A stretch of DNA of 8,786 nucleotides from CAZADH01 sp964483805. Its GTDB lineage: Bacteria; Muiribacteriota; Ozemobacteria; Ozemobacterales; Ozemobacteraceae. The notes beneath the pieces were generated by a model that was not told where the DNA came from, ran no database searches, and worked only from the letters and a program-made list of their open reading frames with translations. Position 1 is the stretch's first letter. Every line of letters starts with the position of its first letter. Below, in pieces: positions 6,792 through 8,786 of the stretch. The DNA is taken from contig CAZADH010000265.1 in NCBI GenBank assembly GCA_964483805.1, positions 1 through 8,786 on the forward strand, given 5' to 3'. The position numbers were made by a program, and so were the translations under genes.

Positions 6792-8474
6792 TCAGATGCT
6801 CATCGTCTGGGACTTGTTCTGATTGTGCAACAGATCCATCGCCACCTTGCAGACGAAGATGGCGGTGAACAGGTTGGCCATCAGACCAATGCCCAGGGTC
6901 ACGGCAAAGCCGCGCACCGGGCCCGTTCCCCAGATATACAGGACCAAGCAGGTCAGCAGCGTGGTGATGTTCGAGTCGAGAATACAGACCCACGCGCGGT
7001 CGTAACCCGCATCGATTGCGGCCCGCACCGTCTTGCCGGCCCGCAGTTCTTCGCGGATGCGCTCGAACACGAGAATGTTCGCGTCGACGGCCATACCAAT
7101 CGACAGGATCAAACCGGCGATACCGGGCAGGGTCATCGTGCCGCCGAACATGACCAGCGACGAGAAGACGATCATCACGTTGAACAGCACGGCCAGGTTC
7201 GCGATCATTCCTGAACTCTTGTAATAAAGGATCATGAACACGACAACCAGCAGCGTGCCAACGATGCCGGCCCGCATGCCCTGGCGGATCGACTGCTCAC
7301 CGAGCGTCGGGCCGACGATGCGGCCGCCGAGCGGCACCAACGTGGCGGGCAGGGCACCGGCGCGCAATACAATGGCAAGACCGTGGGCCTCTTCGGGCGT
7401 GAAGTGACCGGTGATCTGAGCCATGCCGCCGGTGATGCGGCTCTGGATGACGGGCGCCGAGTGGACGCGGTTGTCGAGAACGATTGCCAACTGCTCACCC
7501 ACGTGCTTGCCGGTGGCCATCGCAAACTTCGCGGCGCCCTCCGGATTGAAGGTGAGGTGGACCACGCTGTTGTTCAGATCGTCGAAACCGACCTGGGCAA
7601 ACTTCAGATCGCGACCGGTCACCTCGGGCTCGCGCTTCAGTTTGTACCAGCGGGTCATCTTGCTCTTCGGGTCGTACTCGGGCAGAACGAGGTGCTCTTG
7701 CGCGTCGACGTTGGTCAACTGGGCCGTGGTCGGGGCGCTATCGATGACGAGATGGAACTTGAGCATGGCGGTCGACTGAATGACGCCCTTGACGCGCTCA
7801 GGATCTTTGACACCAGGCAACTGCACGCGGATGCGGTTCGTGCCCTGGGCCTTGATGCTGGGTTCGGCAATGCCGAGCAAGTCGATGCGGTTGCGGATGA
7901 TCTCAACGGAACGACGCACCGCTTCTTGCGGGGTATCGCCCTCTTGCAGGCTGCTGCGGTCGATCTCGTAGACGAGGTCCATGCCACCCTGCAGATCGAG
8001 ACCAAGGTTGATCTTGCGGCGCGGGAAGACACGCGACATCTCGAGCGGCAGCGAGGAATACAGCTTCACCTTCTGCAACGCCGCCCGCAGTTCGCCCTCG
8101 GCGGTGATGCCCGGGAAGCGCAACTGCGCCTGCTTGTTGCTGTAATCGGGATTCGGCACGCTCACGGCAATGCTCGCATTGCTCAGGCGTTTGCGCGCCA
8201 AATCGATGACACTGTTGAGAATGTCTTGTTCGGTGACTTTGCTTTCACCAGACAACACTCCAGCGCTCGGGTCGTACTTGAACGTGATGAGCCCCGCAGC
8301 GTTGTCGGGCGTCTTGCTGTAACTGATCAGCGATTGGGGGACGGCATACTGCTCATCGATGGTCAACGCCCCAAAGAGAGTGTCCCAGACCGACGTGGAC
8401 GGAAGTGTGTAAATGAAGGCGAAGACGAAAACCGCGAGAATGAGCAGAACACGAACGTGATACTGGCGTTTCAT
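6792..8474 (-). CDS. secD: Protein translocase subunit SecD
   Basis: SecD is the larger partner of SecF in the accessory complex of the Sec translocon; its periplasmic head binds the emerging preprotein. The protein has 560 residues. Membrane segment 1 lies at about 7-24, the signature LGLDLQGGMDLV at 157-168, and the periplasmic P1 region extends to about 390, including RAGALPATLVPLGGRIVGPTLG (371-392 approximately). Five C-terminal membrane segments lie at about 401-418, 424-443, 450-470, 500-516 and 521-545. GMAVDANILVFERIREE (460-476) carries Asp464, matching the proton-pathway Asp of segment 4 (D340 in Thermus, from memory). SecD is 55 residues shorter than the E. coli protein, within normal variation. 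A G-rich SD-like stretch (AAGGGGG) precedes the ATG by about 11 nt, and a strong promoter sits just upstream. No YajC gene is adjacent. Confidence 0.98.
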   Translation of the reverse strand: MKRQYHVRVLLILAVFVFAFIYTLPSTSVWDTLFGALTIDEQYAVPQSLISYSKTPDNAAGLITFKYDPSAGVLSGESKVTEQDILNSVIDLARKRLSNASIAVSVPNPDYSNKQAQLRFPGITAEGELRAALQKVKLYSSLPLEMSRVFPRRKINLGLDLQGGMDLVYEIDRSSLQEGDTPQEAVRRSVEIIRNRIDLLGIAEPSIKAQGTNRIRVQLPGVKDPERVKGVIQSTAMLKFHLVIDSAPTTAQLTNVDAQEHLVLPEYDPKSKMTRWYKLKREPEVTGRDLKFAQVGFDDLNNSVVHLTFNPEGAAKFAMATGKHVGEQLAIVLDNRVHSAPVIQSRITGGMAQITGHFTPEEAHGLAIVLRAGALPATLVPLGGRIVGPTLGEQSIRQGMRAGIVGTLLVVVFMILYYKSSGMIANLAVLFNVMIVFSSLVMFGGTMTLPGIAGLILSIGMAVDANILVFERIREELRAGKTVRAAIDAGYDRAWVCILDSNITTLLTCLVLYIWGTGPVRGFAVTLGIGLMANLFTAIFVCKVAMDLLHNQNKSQTMSI

Positions 8475-8519
8475 GCAGACACGCGCCCCCTTAGTCAGGC
8501 GAATTCATTGCGAGCGACA

Positions 8520-8549
8520 AATATAAGCGAAGCGCAGTGACGGTGTCAA
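8520..8549 (-). promoter_or_regulatory. sigma70-type promoter of secDF
   Basis: On the minus strand TTGACA (8544-8549, a perfect -35) is followed after 18 bp by TATATT (8520-8525, five of six -10 bases). Transcription would start near 8513, giving a leader of about 38 nt before the secD ATG. The -35 box begins only 4 bp after the stop codon of the upstream reading frame, so secDF can be transcribed independently of it. Confidence 0.7.
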
Positions 8550-8553
8550 CGAT

Positions 8554-8786
8554 TTATTGAATCGGGTCCACAGCACGACCGGCACCTGCGATTGGGCCCG
8601 TGGTGCGCCCTGGCGCCGCCTCGATCACCAGATCGGTCATTGACCCCGCACCGCCACCGGTGTTAGAGTAACGGTACACATGAACATCCGGTTGGCGAAG
8701 GGACTGGGCGTTTCGGGAGTTGTGGGAACGAGGCGTCGGTTGGGTGCTGTACCACACCCTGTTGCCACCACGCCACGCGTGGGCAC
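8554..8786 (-). CDS. C-terminal fragment of an unidentified protein, cut by the window edge
   Basis: An open frame enters from the right edge and ends at TAA (8554-8556). It gives about 77 residues ending HVYRYSNTGGGAGSMTDLVIEAAPGRTTGPIAGAGRAVDPIQ (read in two parts: HVYRYSNTGGGAGSMTDL, then VIEAAPGRTTGPIAGAGRAV, then DPIQ). Codon choice in the last third (GAT CTG GTG ATC GAG GCG GCG) resembles the real genes nearby, and it is on the secD strand, 79 bp upstream. A GTG at 8757 could give a 67-residue protein, but no clear ribosome site precedes it. I do not recognise the family. It lacks YajC features (one N-terminal membrane helix, conserved TSGG region). The alternative is non-coding sequence, or the start of a divergent + strand gene at 8680. 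Confidence 0.4.
   Translation of the reverse strand, partial: AHAWRGGNRVWYSTQPTPRSHNSRNAQSLRQPDVHVYRYSNTGGGAGSMTDLVIEAAPGRTTGPIAGAGRAVDPIQ

Noticed and set aside
5954..6868. 304-codon open frame on the + strand opposite secF and the secD end
   Set aside because: Antisense shadow of secF/secD; low-complexity charged composition and no domain.
7383..8540. 385-codon open frame on the + strand opposite secD
   Set aside because: It lies fully antisense to an unmistakable secD and its translation is rich in R, H, D and Q as expected of a GC-rich shadow frame, with no recognisable domain.
8680..8786. Divergent + strand gene starting at ATG 8680
   Set aside because: Only 35 codons are visible, there is no good ribosome site, and the opposite strand has a more gene-like frame; kept only as an alternative.

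Overview
The window comes from a GC-rich bacterial chromosome. It holds two gene groups that converge near position 5190. No transposase, integrase, CRISPR array, rRNA, tRNA or phage gene is visible. The SecD/SecF pair and the Shine-Dalgarno sites mark it as bacterial. I cannot assign a phylum. Large HEAT-repeat proteins beside a small membrane protein would suit a poorly characterised lineage of complex envelope architecture, but that is only an impression.

Left part, + strand (1-5173): a tight operon of three genes. The first two encode large HEAT-repeat (alpha-solenoid) proteins separated by 6 bp. They align end to end and are tandem paralogs. By that alignment the first gene lacks about 107 N-terminal residues and is cut by the window edge. 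The third gene, 19 bp further on, encodes a 146-residue single-pass membrane protein with a charged cytosolic part. A reasonable but unproven reading is a membrane-anchored HEAT scaffold complex.

Right part, - strand (8786 down to 5215): the C-terminal end of an unidentified reading frame, a strong sigma70-type promoter, secD, secF, a 145-bp gap with three consecutive inverted repeats, then dtd (D-aminoacyl-tRNA deacylase). SecD and SecF form the proton-driven accessory complex of the Sec translocon. All the signature residues I could check are present. dtd is a translation quality-control gene and its link to secDF is probably only positional. No yajC is seen next to secD.

The Sec and Dtd genes are ordinary housekeeping genes. 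The part that could be undescribed is the HEAT-HEAT-membrane protein module.
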